Assembly: GCF_034092415.1 (NCBI RefSeq)
Contig: NZ_CP139304.1
Coordinates: forward strand, 1,162,001 to 1,226,000
Direction of reading: 5' to 3'
Length of the DNA stretch: 64,000 nt
From: Prochlorococcus sp. MIT 1341
GTDB taxonomy: Bacteria; Cyanobacteriota; Cyanobacteriia; PCC-6307; Cyanobiaceae
The notes below the pieces were generated by a model. It ran no database searches. It worked only from the letters and a program-made list of their open reading frames with translations, and was not told the origin of the DNA. Position 1 is the first letter of the stretch; every line of letters begins with the position of its first letter. Both the position numbers and the translations under genes were made by a program. Positions 7,930-17,904 of the stretch are shown here, in pieces.

Positions 7930-10842
7930 GTGCTTGAAAAGCAGCCCATTGAGGCTTCAAGCATTTACTGTGAAGAGTTTCTTACAAGGCATATTGGCCC
8001 GAATGCTCTAGACCAGCAAAAAATGCTCCAAGAACTTGGTCATTCAGACCTCGCTGAATTTATAGCCAAAGTTATTCCTTCAGAAATCCTCGAGAAAAAA
8101 TCAATAGACACAAAACTACCTTGGGGATGCTCTGAAACTGAGGCCTTAGAAGAGCTGAATGAAATTGCGAATAAAAACATACTTAAGCGTTCACTGATTG
8201 GATTGGGCTATTACGGCACAGCAACGCCATCTTTGATCAAGCGCCAAATCTTAGAGAACCCTTCCTGGTATACGGCCTACACACCTTATCAAGCAGAAAT
8301 TTCTCAAGGCAGACTCGAAGCCCTTTTCAACTTCCAAACACTGATCAGTGAATTAACAGGTCTACCTATTGCGAATGCTTCCCTCCTGGATGAAGGGACA
8401 GCCGCTGCAGAAGCTATGACTGTAAGTCTTTCTGCATGCAAAAAACAAAATGCAAAGCACTACTTAGTAGATCGAGAAGTCTTTCCACAAACACTCTCAA
8501 TTCTACAAACAAGAGCTAAACCTCTAGGAATAAAAATTGAAATAGATGATCCCAAAAAATTTATATTTGACGAAAGTGTTTTTGGTGTACTTCTACAATT
8601 ACCAGGTAAAAATGGAGAAATTTGGAATCCAGTCCAAATTATTAAAAAGGCTCATACTGTAAATGCAATCGCAACGGTAGCTATTGATCCACTTGCACAG
8701 ATCTTGCTTGCACCAATTGGGAAGCTAGACGCTGATATCGCGATCGGAAGTGTCCAGCGACTCGGAATCCCTATTGCCTTCGGCGGACCACATGCTGCTT
8801 TTTTCGCAACCAAAGAGAAATTTAAAAGGCAAGTTCCTGGAAGACTTGTTGGGAAATCAATAGATACTGAAGGAAACACTGCTTTAAGGCTTGCCTTACA
8901 AACAAGAGAGCAGCATATCCGTCGCGATAAAGCAACAAGCAACATTTGTACAGCTCAAGTGCTATTAGCAATAATGGCCTCATTTTTTGCCATTCATCAT
9001 GGTCCAGAAGGACTAAAAGCAATTGCTGAAAGAATAATTAACTTACGAAGAAAATTTGAAATAGGCCTGAAAAAACTAGATTATAAAGTTCAAGATATTA
9101 ACCGTTTCGATAGCATTGACGTCATTTGTTCTCATGCCCCCGAAGTACACAAGGAAGCCTTATCAAAAGGATTTAATCTAAGAATTCTGCCTCTAGGCGC
9201 AAGAGAAGAATCAGCACAAGGCTTTGGGATCAGCTTTGATGAACTTAGCAACGAGCGAGAGGTCAAACTACTTCTAGAAATCCTGGCAGATGTCAATAAA
9301 AAACCAATCCCTGACCTGCATGAATTTAAAATCTCCCTTGCAGAAGAACTTGATGGTCTTCCTCTCAGAAAAGAGCCTTGGTTAGAGCAAGCTGTTTTTA
9401 ACCTTTATAGAAGTGAAACCGAGTTACTGAGATACATGCAGCAATTAGTAACGAAGGATTTTTCATTGGTTCATGGAATGATCCCTCTTGGGAGTTGCAC
9501 GATGAAACTAAATGCTTGCTCTGAATTAAGTCCAATTAGCTGGGCAACTTTTTCATCAATACATCCATTTACCCCAAGTTATCAAACCTTAGGGTATCAA
9601 AAAATGATTTCCGATCTTGAGGATTGGCTTGGTTATTTAACTGGTTTCTCAGGAATATCACTACAGCCTAATGCCGGTTCTCAAGGTGAATTTGCAGGCC
9701 TACTAATTATCCGTTCGTGGCATAACTCATGCGGAGAAGAACATAGAAATATATGCCTAATACCTACAAGTGCTCATGGCACGAATCCAGCCAGTGCTGT
9801 TATGGCAGGCATGAAGGTTGTACCCATTCAATGCGATGAGAATGGTAATATTGATATAAATGATTTACAAAATAAAGCAAAATTATATTCTTCAAAATTA
9901 GCCGCGTTAATGGTTACATATCCATCAACACATGGTGTCTTTGAAGTACAAATTCGGAAAATCTGCAACATTATTCACACGCATGGCGGTCAAGTTTATT
10001 TGGATGGAGCCAACCTGAATGCGCAAGTTGGTCTATGCAAGCCAGGTAAATATGGTGCTGATGTATGTCACCTGAACTTACATAAAACATTTTGCATTCC
10101 GCATGGTGGTGGTGGACCTGGAGTCGGACCTATAGGAGTAGCACAACATTTAGTTCCTTATCTCCCATCTCACCCACTCAGCAAAAACAGTCAAAAAGAA
10201 TCAATTGGTGCAATATCCGCCGCCCCATGGGGAAGCGCGGGCATCCTTCCTATTAGCTGGATGTATTTAAGAATGATGGGTTATAAAGGCCTGCAGAAAG
10301 CTAGTTCAATAGCTTTATTGTCAGCCAATTACGTAGCTAGGAAACTAAATCCTTATTATCCAGTCTTATTTACAGGTGCTCATCATCTAGTGGCACATGA
10401 ATGTATTTTGGATTTAAGAGAGCTCAAGCGATCTACAGGTGTGGAAGTTGATGATATTGCGAAAAGACTTATGGACTATGGCTTTCATGCACCAACCATA
10501 AGTTGGCCAGTGGCAGGAACCCTTATGATCGAGCCCACAGAAAGTGAGAGCTTGAATGAATTAGATCGATTCTGCGATGCAATGATTGCGATCAGAAAAG
10601 AAATCCAAGCAATTGAAGATGGACGTAGTGACACACAAAACAATCCTCTTAAACATGCTCCGCACACTTTGACTGCTATTACCTCCGAAGAATGGGACCG
10701 CCCATACTCACGCAGAGAGGGGGCATTTCCATTCGAAATACAACTCAAAAACAAGTTCTGGCCAGCGGTTTCAAGAATAAACAATGCCTATGGAGATAGA
10801 AATCTCGTATGCACCTGCAGCTCCATGGAAGAACTCAGCTAG
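7930..10842 (+). CDS. gcvP: Glycine dehydrogenase (decarboxylating), P protein
   Basis: The PLP enzyme that decarboxylates glycine and passes the aminomethyl group to lipoylated GcvH. At 970 residues it is the long, single-chain form with two tandem aminotransferase-like halves. The N-terminal half opens with FLTRHIGPN and contains [20 protein letters not shown]. The C-terminal half carries the PLP lysine at Lys719 in [20 protein letters not shown]. The start is a GTG at 7930. It is directly downstream of gcvH; gcvT lies about 28.6 kb away in the same window. Confidence 0.97.
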   Translation: MLEKQPIEASSIYCEEFLTRHIGPNALDQQKMLQELGHSDLAEFIAKVIPSEILEKKSIDTKLPWGCSETEALEELNEIANKNILKRSLIGLGYYGTATPSLIKRQILENPSWYTAYTPYQAEISQGRLEALFNFQTLISELTGLPIANASLLDEGTAAAEAMTVSLSACKKQNAKHYLVDREVFPQTLSILQTRAKPLGIKIEIDDPKKFIFDESVFGVLLQLPGKNGEIWNPVQIIKKAHTVNAIATVAIDPLAQILLAPIGKLDADIAIGSVQRLGIPIAFGGPHAAFFATKEKFKRQVPGRLVGKSIDTEGNTALRLALQTREQHIRRDKATSNICTAQVLLAIMASFFAIHHGPEGLKAIAERIINLRRKFEIGLKKLDYKVQDINRFDSIDVICSHAPEVHKEALSKGFNLRILPLGAREESAQGFGISFDELSNEREVKLLLEILADVNKKPIPDLHEFKISLAEELDGLPLRKEPWLEQAVFNLYRSETELLRYMQQLVTKDFSLVHGMIPLGSCTMKLNACSELSPISWATFSSIHPFTPSYQTLGYQKMISDLEDWLGYLTGFSGISLQPNAGSQGEFAGLLIIRSWHNSCGEEHRNICLIPTSAHGTNPASAVMAGMKVVPIQCDENGNIDINDLQNKAKLYSSKLAALMVTYPSTHGVFEVQIRKICNIIHTHGGQVYLDGANLNAQVGLCKPGKYGADVCHLNLHKTFCIPHGGGGPGVGPIGVAQHLVPYLPSHPLSKNSQKESIGAISAAPWGSAGILPISWMYLRMMGYKGLQKASSIALLSANYVARKLNPYYPVLFTGAHHLVAHECILDLRELKRSTGVEVDDIAKRLMDYGFHAPTISWPVAGTLMIEPTESESLNELDRFCDAMIAIRKEIQAIEDGRSDTQNNPLKHAPHTLTAITSEEWDRPYSRREGAFPFEIQLKNKFWPAVSRINNAYGDRNLVCTCSSMEELS

Positions 10843-10953
10843 TCAAAATAGATGCACCAGCACTAGCGCAATTCCCCTGAAAGCGGTAAATTTTCACCGA
10901 AAACCGAATTTTTGGTTTAATTTCACGCTGTAAGCCAGTATTTTGACCATACT

Positions 10954-10963
10954 GCTGCGCAGC
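10954..10963. promoter_or_regulatory. Perfect 10-bp palindrome upstream of small gene
   Basis: GCTGCGCAGC reads the same on both strands and sits 24 nt before the ATG at 10988, in an otherwise AT-rich gap. It could be an operator or part of an RNA hairpin over the ribosome binding region. No known regulator motif is recognised. Confidence 0.25.
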
Positions 10964-10987
10964 TAGACCAATCGCTGGGGGGACAGC

Positions 10988-11245
10988 ATGGATAGCGAAA
11001 CTTCAGTCAAACATTGTTTTCCAGGACAAGACAACAAGGAATTGAAACTTCCTTGCCTTGATCAGGGGCTTCAAGCAACCCTTCACAAAGGCCAAACGCT
11101 TGCTATGGAAGGCACAAATGTAATAAGAGTTCCATTCGGAATAAGACAGCCACAAAAACAAAGGCCTGAGAGACCTGAAAGGGTGGCAACATTAGTGTTG
11201 CCTCTTCAGCCACAAGACAATCCCACACCTCCACAAGCGGCTTAA
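10988..11245 (+). CDS. Small basic hypothetical protein
   Basis: An 85-residue protein that I do not recognise as a named family. The ATG at 10988 is preceded by a purine-rich GGGGGGA (10977-10983) at suitable spacing, supporting translation. The central part (about residues 28-55) contains KGQTLAMEGTNVIRVPFG, which looks folded. The C-terminal third is rich in Pro, Gln and Arg and probably disordered. It has no membrane segment or signal peptide. It stands alone between gcvP and a convergent small gene, with only 5 nt to the latter. It may be a conserved picocyanobacterial protein, but that is from memory of similar sequences, not a search. Confidence 0.65.
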   Translation: MDSETSVKHCFPGQDNKELKLPCLDQGLQATLHKGQTLAMEGTNVIRVPFGIRQPQKQRPERPERVATLVLPLQPQDNPTPPQAA

Positions 11246-11250
11246 GAAAA

Positions 11251-11460
11251 TTAGGCTGCTTGCTTGAATTGATTCTCTTGCAAAAGCAGCCTATCCACCT
11301 TTTTTTTAACATCTTCAACAGAGCTATTAGCAATCCTAAAAGGAAGAAAATTCATAGGGCTACGTTCAGGCCTGACTAGCCACGTTTTATTGACCTCTTG
11401 AAGTAGAAGAAATCCTCGATATCTAATAAAAGGATCATGTCCAGAGTGAGGTGATGACAT
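11251..11460 (-). CDS. Small conserved-looking hypothetical protein
   Basis: A 69-residue protein from the ATG at 11460 (a GTG directly before it is the alternative). The core YRGFLLLQEVNKTWLVRPERSPMNFLPFR has the even composition of a folded domain and resembles short proteins common in marine cyanobacteria. I assign no function. The C-terminus is a charged helix (VEDVKKKVDRLLLQENQ). It converges on the 85-residue gene 5 nt away. The upstream region contains a 12-bp palindrome at 11565-11576. Confidence 0.7.
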   Translation of the reverse strand: MSSPHSGHDPFIRYRGFLLLQEVNKTWLVRPERSPMNFLPFRIANSSVEDVKKKVDRLLLQENQFKQAA

Positions 11461-11564
11461 CACTAAAGGAAAAGAAACTTAGCGTTGCTAATATTTCAAT
11501 ACACAATATGTAGCGGAGAGAGTAAATACTTAAAATCTTTATGATTCAACTAAAAACCATGGTC

Positions 11565-11576
11565 ATGTCATGACAT
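11565..11576. promoter_or_regulatory. Perfect 12-bp palindrome upstream of small minus-strand gene
   Basis: ATGTCATGACAT is a perfect palindrome about 105 nt upstream of the start at 11460, inside a 251-nt gene-free gap. A TATATA run lies 50 nt further upstream (about 11630). It may be an operator; chance cannot be excluded. Confidence 0.25.
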
Positions 11577-11711
11577 TTCGGTCATTAAGGCCTGGTCGAA
11601 AAGATCTTCAGCTGAAAATAATAGAACTATATATAGTGTTAAAGGTAACTAAAAATTCCTCATACCTATTTGGGAGATAAATAAAAGCAGCTTTAAGCCC
11701 TTTATCCCAAA

Positions 11712-12236
11712 TCAAAGCTTCAGTAGTTTCTTTTGCATTAATCGGATCAATAAATCCTCTATAGAGGAATCCTTGGCAGGCTTTGAGCTATTGCTCATCA
11801 GCTGTCTGCCAAGAACTTCAGCACCCAAATGGGTCAACTGAATCCGTAAAGATAAAAGAAGCTCGAGACCACCACCCCCTGAAAAACTAGCCATAGCAAT
11901 AGGGCGACCATTAAAAAGATTTCGAAAATCATCACCTTGAACAGAAAGCCAAGCAATGGCACTTGTCAAAACAGGTGGGATTGAGCCGTTATATTCGGGC
12001 GCACATATCACCCAACGTTCATAAGAAAGTAACTCTTGGCTTAAAACAGCCACTTCTGAGGGAATACCGAGCTTTGCATGCGTCCTTGGGTTGTACAAAG
12101 GACAATCAAACTCTGTCAAATCCACCACATGCGGGTTTAGGCCAAGTCCTGCAGCAATTTGAACAAACCGTTTTGCAAGTTTTAAATTCTCCCCATTACT
12201 TGCTGTGATAATCAAAAGATCCTTTAGAGACGACAT
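11712..12236 (-). CDS. NADPH-dependent FMN reductase family protein
   Basis: A 174-residue flavodoxin-like oxidoreductase of the NADPH-dependent FMN reductase (SsuE/chromate reductase) superfamily. The N-terminal strand LLIITASNGENLKLAKRF is the FMN phosphate-binding loop. The ICAPEYNGSIPPVLTSAIAWL block (about residues 77-97) is the characteristic PEYN-type flavin-contact motif. It is the last gene of a minus-strand group after flv3 and flv1, 48 nt from flv1. That position suggests it could supply reduced flavin or reductant to the flavodiiron proteins, which is an inference. Confidence 0.88.
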   Translation of the reverse strand: MSSLKDLLIITASNGENLKLAKRFVQIAAGLGLNPHVVDLTEFDCPLYNPRTHAKLGIPSEVAVLSQELLSYERWVICAPEYNGSIPPVLTSAIAWLSVQGDDFRNLFNGRPIAMASFSGGGGLELLLSLRIQLTHLGAEVLGRQLMSNSSKPAKDSSIEDLLIRLMQKKLLKL

Positions 12237-12284
12237 CAGAAATCAGGTAAGCAACTTGATGGGGTTTTATCAAAACTAGTGGAT

Positions 12285-14138
12285 CTAATAAGTCGCACCT
12301 GTTTTTCGGTGATGTACTGCAGTAATTCCATCTAGATCTAGAACCTGTCCATCGAGAACCTCTGCATATATCAACCAATGATCTCCGCATTCCATTCTCT
12401 CTTTAACACGTGCTTCAAGCCAAGCAATTGAGTTTTTAAGAAGAGGTTGCCCACCTGGGCTAACTTCTAATTCCAATCCGTCAAATCTATCAGCTCCCGC
12501 TGCAAAAGGCTGAAGAAATTGTTTCATCGAATCCTTCTCTCTGCCTTCAGCAAGAACATTTAAAGCAAAAACATCATCACTATGAAGCAAAGTCTCCACA
12601 GCCCTATCTTTTGCCACAGAGACTGTGAACCCAGGAGGCGAAAAACTCGCTTGGCTAACCCAGCTTGCAACCATAGCTCCACTTAAAGCCTCTTCTCCAG
12701 ATCCTTGACGAACCGTGAGAACACACAACGAACCAACGACTCGTCCTAATGCCAAAACAGAAGAATCGCTTCGGTTAATACTCAACCCTCCCGAAGCAGG
12801 TCGTCGTAAACGACGATCAGCTCTTATCAACGTTCTTGCAAAGTGAGTCCCTGTTTCCTCTAACTTTCTTATCATTGATTTATCAGGGGTAAACTTTACC
12901 TTGATTGGTTCAAAGCCAAAAGAAAAGCCACCATTCCGTAATTTGTTTTCTAGAAGATCCAAAGCCTCTCCACTCCAACCATAACTACCAAAAATCCCAA
13001 CCTTTTTTTTGCGATCTCCTTCTGCCAAAAGTGTTCCTAAAGCTGAAACTATCGGAGTGGGAGCATGGCCTCCAAGTGTAGGTGAACCAATCAGATATGC
13101 ATCCGCTTGTCTAATAGCCTGAATCAATTCAGCAGTAGATGTAAATTCACAATTATGAATATCAATACGCACACCTGTCCGACCAACACCTCTTGATAAG
13201 GCATCAGCTATTGCAGCAGTATTACCATAAGCGCTTGCAAAAAGAAGAACAACCTTTAAAGAGTCACGATGCTGACTTTCACCCCATCTACGATAATTAC
13301 TAAGAAGACTTCGCCAACTAGAATCTATAACCGGACCATGAACTGGAGCAATTGTACGAATATTAAGTTCGTCAATACGATCAAGAATTAACTCGACTTG
13401 CGTTGACATTGAGTACATGAGTGAATCGTAAAAATGTCGACGTTCCTCATCTGTACTACTACTATTAACTTCTCCCCACTCAGGGGTACAAATATGAGAT
13501 GCAAAGAATTTATCACTCATCAAAAGGCCTGATAGTTCATCAAAAGCCAAAAGGCCTCCTGGCCATCTTGGCGTTGGCGCAGGAAGCAAACGTATTGGAC
13601 GCTCCTCAAATTGTAAAAGTTGTTGTTCCTGCTTAATCACATGTACAAGCGGTAAAGCAGAGATCGGAACAACATTCACATCTCTACCATTCCCTTGACT
13701 ATTTGGTTTCTTCTGTTCCCAAAGCTCATTCAATAATTGCGCAGCAGGGTTTGAGCTGACTAATTCAATAAAGGGATACAAATCAACTAATTTCTTCAAA
13801 AAAGCCACTCGATTGGGATTAACATGGCCAATGACAACGTAAAACTTAGATATTTTTGTTGGCAAAGCGTCTGCAAGTGCAGGTAGAAAGACTTTGGAAT
13901 AAATTCCTCCTGGTGGATGAACTAAAACCACAACCTGAGCATTATTCCGATCTGCCAAAGAAGAAATAAACAAAAAAGAATTGTCTGTACTACCCCGCTC
14001 TAAACCATATTCAAGTTCAAATCTCAACCTCTTAGGGCTTAAGCCCCTTAAACAAACCAAGCCTGGCTCAATTGGAATCTGTACTATCTCCAGCTGGTCA
14101 GGATGATTCTCAGAATTGCTATTAAAAAAAAATCCCAT
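12285..14138 (-). CDS. flv1: Flavodiiron protein, Flv1-type (class A)
   Basis: A 617-residue protein with the three-domain cyanobacterial layout: metallo-beta-lactamase-like, flavodoxin (VVLLFASAYGNTAAIADAL) and C-terminal flavin reductase-like (GAMVASWVSQASFSPPGFTVSVAKDRA). Flv1 and Flv3 act as a heterodimer reducing oxygen to water at the photosystem I acceptor side. Here the iron-ligand position reads GHVNPNR near residue 105 instead of HxExDH, so canonical ligands are missing, as is known for the Flv1/Flv2 class. The start ATG overlaps the flv3 stop by 1 nt (TAATG), implying coupled translation. Confidence 0.93.
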   Translation of the reverse strand: MGFFFNSNSENHPDQLEIVQIPIEPGLVCLRGLSPKRLRFELEYGLERGSTDNSFLFISSLADRNNAQVVVLVHPPGGIYSKVFLPALADALPTKISKFYVVIGHVNPNRVAFLKKLVDLYPFIELVSSNPAAQLLNELWEQKKPNSQGNGRDVNVVPISALPLVHVIKQEQQLLQFEERPIRLLPAPTPRWPGGLLAFDELSGLLMSDKFFASHICTPEWGEVNSSSTDEERRHFYDSLMYSMSTQVELILDRIDELNIRTIAPVHGPVIDSSWRSLLSNYRRWGESQHRDSLKVVLLFASAYGNTAAIADALSRGVGRTGVRIDIHNCEFTSTAELIQAIRQADAYLIGSPTLGGHAPTPIVSALGTLLAEGDRKKKVGIFGSYGWSGEALDLLENKLRNGGFSFGFEPIKVKFTPDKSMIRKLEETGTHFARTLIRADRRLRRPASGGLSINRSDSSVLALGRVVGSLCVLTVRQGSGEEALSGAMVASWVSQASFSPPGFTVSVAKDRAVETLLHSDDVFALNVLAEGREKDSMKQFLQPFAAGADRFDGLELEVSPGGQPLLKNSIAWLEARVKERMECGDHWLIYAEVLDGQVLDLDGITAVHHRKTGATY

Positions 14139-15880
14139 TAGTAATGATTACCAACTTTACGATGGTGCACAGCCGTTCTAACATCGGTGTCCGAAATGTT
14201 TCCCTGCTCAACAACCGCATAAACTATCCAATGATCTGGGCCTTCTAATCTTTTTTCAACACAACAGCTCAAATATGCCAAAGCACCAGCAAGAATAGGT
14301 CCACCCTTGGCTACATTCTCTAGGATATTGACTCCCTCAAAACGATCTGCCCCTGGAGGGAAACGCTTCAGAAAGTGACGCAGCAAAGGTTGAAAATTAT
14401 CCTCTCGTAAAACATTAAGCACAAATCTATCCCCAACCTGCATCAATGCCTCAATAGCCCTGTCTTTAGCAACTGCAACCGTAATCCCTGGCGGATTAAA
14501 ACTTGCTTGGGTCACCCAACTAGCAACCATTGCACCACGTCGATGGTTGCTCTGATCACCTTGGCTAGCTGTAACTATATACAAACCTCCACTAATACGA
14601 CCCAAAGCCTTATCTACCTCTCCATCTAGGCTTTTCATCATCGCAATAGTTTTTTTACGATTCAGTATCTGACCCAAATCAGTGCCAGCCTCCTCAAATT
14701 CCTGATATATCTTCCCGTCTGGTGGCATACGGACACGAAGCGGAGCAAACGCTTCTTTCTGGCCCAATGACCTTAATTGATTCGCCACAGAATCAATTGG
14801 CTCATCATTCCCGCCATATGCATCGTAAACAGCTATCCATTGTTTAGGTTTCAAGGCTGCAAGCATGGTTCCAATTGAGCTTTGTACTTCTGCCTCCCGA
14901 TCACTAGGCCAGGTCGGAACCACAACAGCAGTTGCTTCACCAATCAAAACACTAAGCTCTTGAGCATCAGATCCTCGTAAATCAACTAACTGAACCTGAG
15001 CATTCGCTTTGCTAATTCCATGCGCGATAGATTGACTTAATCGATCACAAAAACCATATTGGCTGAAATAGCAAACAGCTGCATAATTCTCACCTTGAGT
15101 TCGTATACCACTCCACTTCCGATAATTATTAACCCATAAAGTGAGATGTTCTTTCAACAATGGTCCATGACCCACTGCGATTGTAGTAATTTCAGGTAAC
15201 TGATCCATTCTCTTTAACGCTTGCAAAACGCTCCTGGCATTAGGTCCCATCAAGCAATCGTAATAAAAACGAAAGTCTGGGCCAATCGCTTCAGGATTAG
15301 TATCAAACAGATCATCCGAACAATAATGCAAACCAAAGGCATCACAGGTATACAGAACACCTGTAGCACGATCAAACGAAAAAATTGTATCGGGCCAATG
15401 AAGATTGGGAGCACTCAAAAAATCAAAGATGTGAGCAATTCCACTTATTGAATTAATCCCCAAATCCAGCGTATCTCCTGACTTGACTGATATTGAACGA
15501 AAGGGTTGATTTAACTGATCTTTCAAAAACTGAATTGCAACTTTCGACGCAACAATTTCAATCTGTGGATTCACTCGAAGCAGATCACCTATTAATCCAG
15601 AATGATCAGGCTCTGTATGACTCACAATCAAATAATCAATCGAACTTGGGTCAATCTGCTCTTGTAATAAGCTAAACCAGATGTTCTGAAATTTCTTATG
15701 AGAAGTATCAATAAGCGCTGTTTTAGCACCCCTGACTAAAAAAGAATTATAGGTAGTCCCATTATGAAGCCCAAATTCAATATCAAAACGACTACGATCC
15801 CAATCCAACGACCGAATCGTGGTTGTATCTATCGCAATGTCTTCACATTGAAGAGATAGTCTTGAATCCGTACTATTCAT
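14138..15880 (-). CDS. flv3: Flavodiiron protein, Flv3-type (class B)
   Basis: The partner of Flv1 in light-driven oxygen photoreduction. It retains the canonical di-iron ligand motif HTEPDH starting near His88, plus HWPDTIFSFD and GHGP further on, so this is the class with an intact metal site. Flavodoxin and flavin reductase domains follow (GAMVASWVTQASFNPPGITVAVAKDRA). I placed the start at the ATG at 15880 (580 residues). The frame extends to a TTG at 15925, but alignment to known Flv3 N-termini from memory favours the shorter form. It is first of the flv3-flv1-FMN reductase group. Confidence 0.93.
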   Translation of the reverse strand: MNSTDSRLSLQCEDIAIDTTTIRSLDWDRSRFDIEFGLHNGTTYNSFLVRGAKTALIDTSHKKFQNIWFSLLQEQIDPSSIDYLIVSHTEPDHSGLIGDLLRVNPQIEIVASKVAIQFLKDQLNQPFRSISVKSGDTLDLGINSISGIAHIFDFLSAPNLHWPDTIFSFDRATGVLYTCDAFGLHYCSDDLFDTNPEAIGPDFRFYYDCLMGPNARSVLQALKRMDQLPEITTIAVGHGPLLKEHLTLWVNNYRKWSGIRTQGENYAAVCYFSQYGFCDRLSQSIAHGISKANAQVQLVDLRGSDAQELSVLIGEATAVVVPTWPSDREAEVQSSIGTMLAALKPKQWIAVYDAYGGNDEPIDSVANQLRSLGQKEAFAPLRVRMPPDGKIYQEFEEAGTDLGQILNRKKTIAMMKSLDGEVDKALGRISGGLYIVTASQGDQSNHRRGAMVASWVTQASFNPPGITVAVAKDRAIEALMQVGDRFVLNVLREDNFQPLLRHFLKRFPPGADRFEGVNILENVAKGGPILAGALAYLSCCVEKRLEGPDHWIVYAVVEQGNISDTDVRTAVHHRKVGNHY

Positions 15881-15969
15881 TGTGAAATTAATGCTCCAGG
15901 TCAGATCAGCTAAAAGGTGCTTCAACCATCCCTAAAACTGTACAAATAATTTGACAGGTATGCGAATAA

Positions 15970-17340
15970 TCAGGAATAAGCAAGGTTAGGCAGCCAATTT
16001 ACAAGCCCAGGTATAGCTATTATCAGTACTAAGATAGCAAGCTGAAGTGCCACAAAAGGCAAGGCTCCAAAATATATATCCCTAGTCGGAAGCTCCTTGG
16101 GCGCGACGCCACGTAAATAGAAAAGCGCAAAACCAAAAGGTGGTGTGAGAAAAGAAGTTTGCAAATTTGCTCCAATGACCACCCCCAACCAGATCAATGC
16201 ATCCGGTCCGAGTAATTGTCTTGCCGCTGGCAGTAAAAGAGGTACGGCTATAAAAGCAATTTCAAAGAAATCAATAAAAAACCCTAATAGAAAAATTGTC
16301 AGCATGCTTATGGTCATAAAGCCAAATTTGCCCCCAGGTAAATTCAGTAGTAAATCAGCAATCAGCTCATCTCCACCAATCCCACGAAAAACCAAACTAA
16401 AGGAAGTAGACCCAATTAATATTGCCATGACCATTGATGTTGTTCTAAGTGTTTCATCACAAACTCTTGAAAGTGCTTGACGACTAAAACCACCATTCAT
16501 AGCTGCCAAACCCATTGCTCCAAAGGCCCCCAAAGTACCTGCTTCAGTAGGAGTAGCTAATCCAAAAAAAATACTTCCCAAAACCAAGAAGATCAGTCCC
16601 AAAGGAGGTGTCATCACCTTCAATAAATTCAGTATTTGAGAAAAAGACAGATTAGAAGAAGCCTGTTGTGGAGCCAGCTCAGGTTTCAAAGCACTAATTA
16701 CTACAACATATCCAGCAAATGCTAAAGCCATCAATATCCCTGGAATCAAAGAACCAAGGAAGAGATCTCCTACTGAAATTCCCAGCTGATCACCTAACAC
16801 AACTAAAACTATGCTTGGAGGAATAATCTGCCCTAAAGTGCCTGATGCGGCTATTACACCGGTAGCTAAAGAACGGTTATAGCCAGCACGAAGCATTGCA
16901 GGTAATGAAATCATTCCCATAGTGGTTACTGTTGCTGCCACAACACCCGTTGTCGCAGCAAGTAAAGAACCCACTAGCACTACTGCGAGTGCCAACCCAC
17001 CCCTAAGACGACCCAACAACGTTCCCATACTTTCCAAAAGTCTCTCAGCAATCCCAGAAGTTTCCAACATCGCTCCCATAAACACAAAACCAGGTATCGC
17101 TAGCAATGTGAAATTCGACATTACTCCAAAAATTCTTTGGGGTAATGCTGTTACAAATAAGGGATCAAAGACGCCTAAGCCAATTCCAAGTAACGCAAAC
17201 AAAACTGAAATTCCACCTAAACAAAAGGCAACTGGATAACCACTCAAAAGCGCGATTACCAAAGCAATAAACATCCCTGGTCCTAAAATTCCTACAAGGT
17301 CCAAGCTGATCACATAACCAACAATATTTATTTCAACCAA
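15970..17340 (-). CDS. TRAP transporter large permease (DctM-type)
   Basis: The main membrane component of a tripartite ATP-independent periplasmic transporter, with about 12 hydrophobic segments. Typical family blocks are ATTGVVAATVTTMGMISLPAMLRAGYN, SGTLGQIIPPSIVLVVLGDQ and LGFFIDFFEIAFIAVPLLLPAA. The frame is open to 17367, but a perfect AGGAGG at 17347-17352 lies 6 nt before a TTG at 17340. I therefore take that TTG as the start (456 residues). It overlaps the stop of the small permease gene by 8 nt (TTGGTTGA). It uses the sodium or proton gradient to move an organic acid captured by the binding protein. Confidence 0.93.
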   Translation of the reverse strand: MVEINIVGYVISLDLVGILGPGMFIALVIALLSGYPVAFCLGGISVLFALLGIGLGVFDPLFVTALPQRIFGVMSNFTLLAIPGFVFMGAMLETSGIAERLLESMGTLLGRLRGGLALAVVLVGSLLAATTGVVAATVTTMGMISLPAMLRAGYNRSLATGVIAASGTLGQIIPPSIVLVVLGDQLGISVGDLFLGSLIPGILMALAFAGYVVVISALKPELAPQQASSNLSFSQILNLLKVMTPPLGLIFLVLGSIFFGLATPTEAGTLGAFGAMGLAAMNGGFSRQALSRVCDETLRTTSMVMAILIGSTSFSLVFRGIGGDELIADLLLNLPGGKFGFMTISMLTIFLLGFFIDFFEIAFIAVPLLLPAARQLLGPDALIWLGVVIGANLQTSFLTPPFGFALFYLRGVAPKELPTRDIYFGALPFVALQLAILVLIIAIPGLVNWLPNLAYS

Positions 17341-17902
17341 GTGAATCCTCCTCATTTTTAAGGCCATAAAATTTCAAGAAGATTGATGAATCCCTTAGAA
17401 AAACTAAGGACTTAATCAACTCAGCCAAACCCTGTAAAAGCAAAAGGAAAAAACCAAGGGGGACAAGACTTTTTACCCAATACCGAGGCAAACCATTTGG
17501 GTCAGGAGAAAGTTCTCCAATACTCCATGAATGCAAGGCAGGTTGAATCGATAAAACAATCACTAAAACAGCAAAAGGAATTAAAAGAAAACAAATACCG
17601 ACTAAATCCATTCGTCTCTTCTGACGTGGACTCCAACTTGTCTGCAACACATCTACTCGTACATGCCCCTTACGTTGTAATGTCCAAGACAATCCGAGTA
17701 GAAAAAACAAATCAAATAAATACCATTGACCTTCAATTAAACGATTTGAACTCAAGTTATATCCAATAGCTGCTCCCACATATCTACCCACAACATTCCA
17801 AAAACCCACAGCTAACATCATCAATACAGCCCATCGTGAAATTACCGCCAAAAGTTTGACAAGGGTTTCGAGACGATTGGACAAGACAAGCCAACCCTTC
17901 AT
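17333..17902 (-). CDS. TRAP transporter small permease (DctQ-type)
   Basis: A protein of about 189 residues with four predicted membrane segments, the usual size and topology of DctQ. The family-like stretch is LIEGQWYLFDLFFLLGLSWTLQRKGHVRVDVL. The ATG at 17902 begins 2 nt after the stop of the binding-protein gene; a TTG at 17908 would overlap that stop. It forms a complex with the large permease encoded immediately downstream. Confidence 0.9.
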   Translation of the reverse strand: MKGWLVLSNRLETLVKLLAVISRWAVLMMLAVGFWNVVGRYVGAAIGYNLSSNRLIEGQWYLFDLFFLLGLSWTLQRKGHVRVDVLQTSWSPRQKRRMDLVGICFLLIPFAVLVIVLSIQPALHSWSIGELSPDPNGLPRYWVKSLVPLGFFLLLLQGLAELIKSLVFLRDSSIFLKFYGLKNEEDSLG

Positions 17903-17904
17903 AA

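Noticed and set aside
11103-11333. Minus-strand ORF of 76 codons
   Set aside because: Overlaps both small genes at 10988-11245 and 11251-11460, which have better start context and composition.
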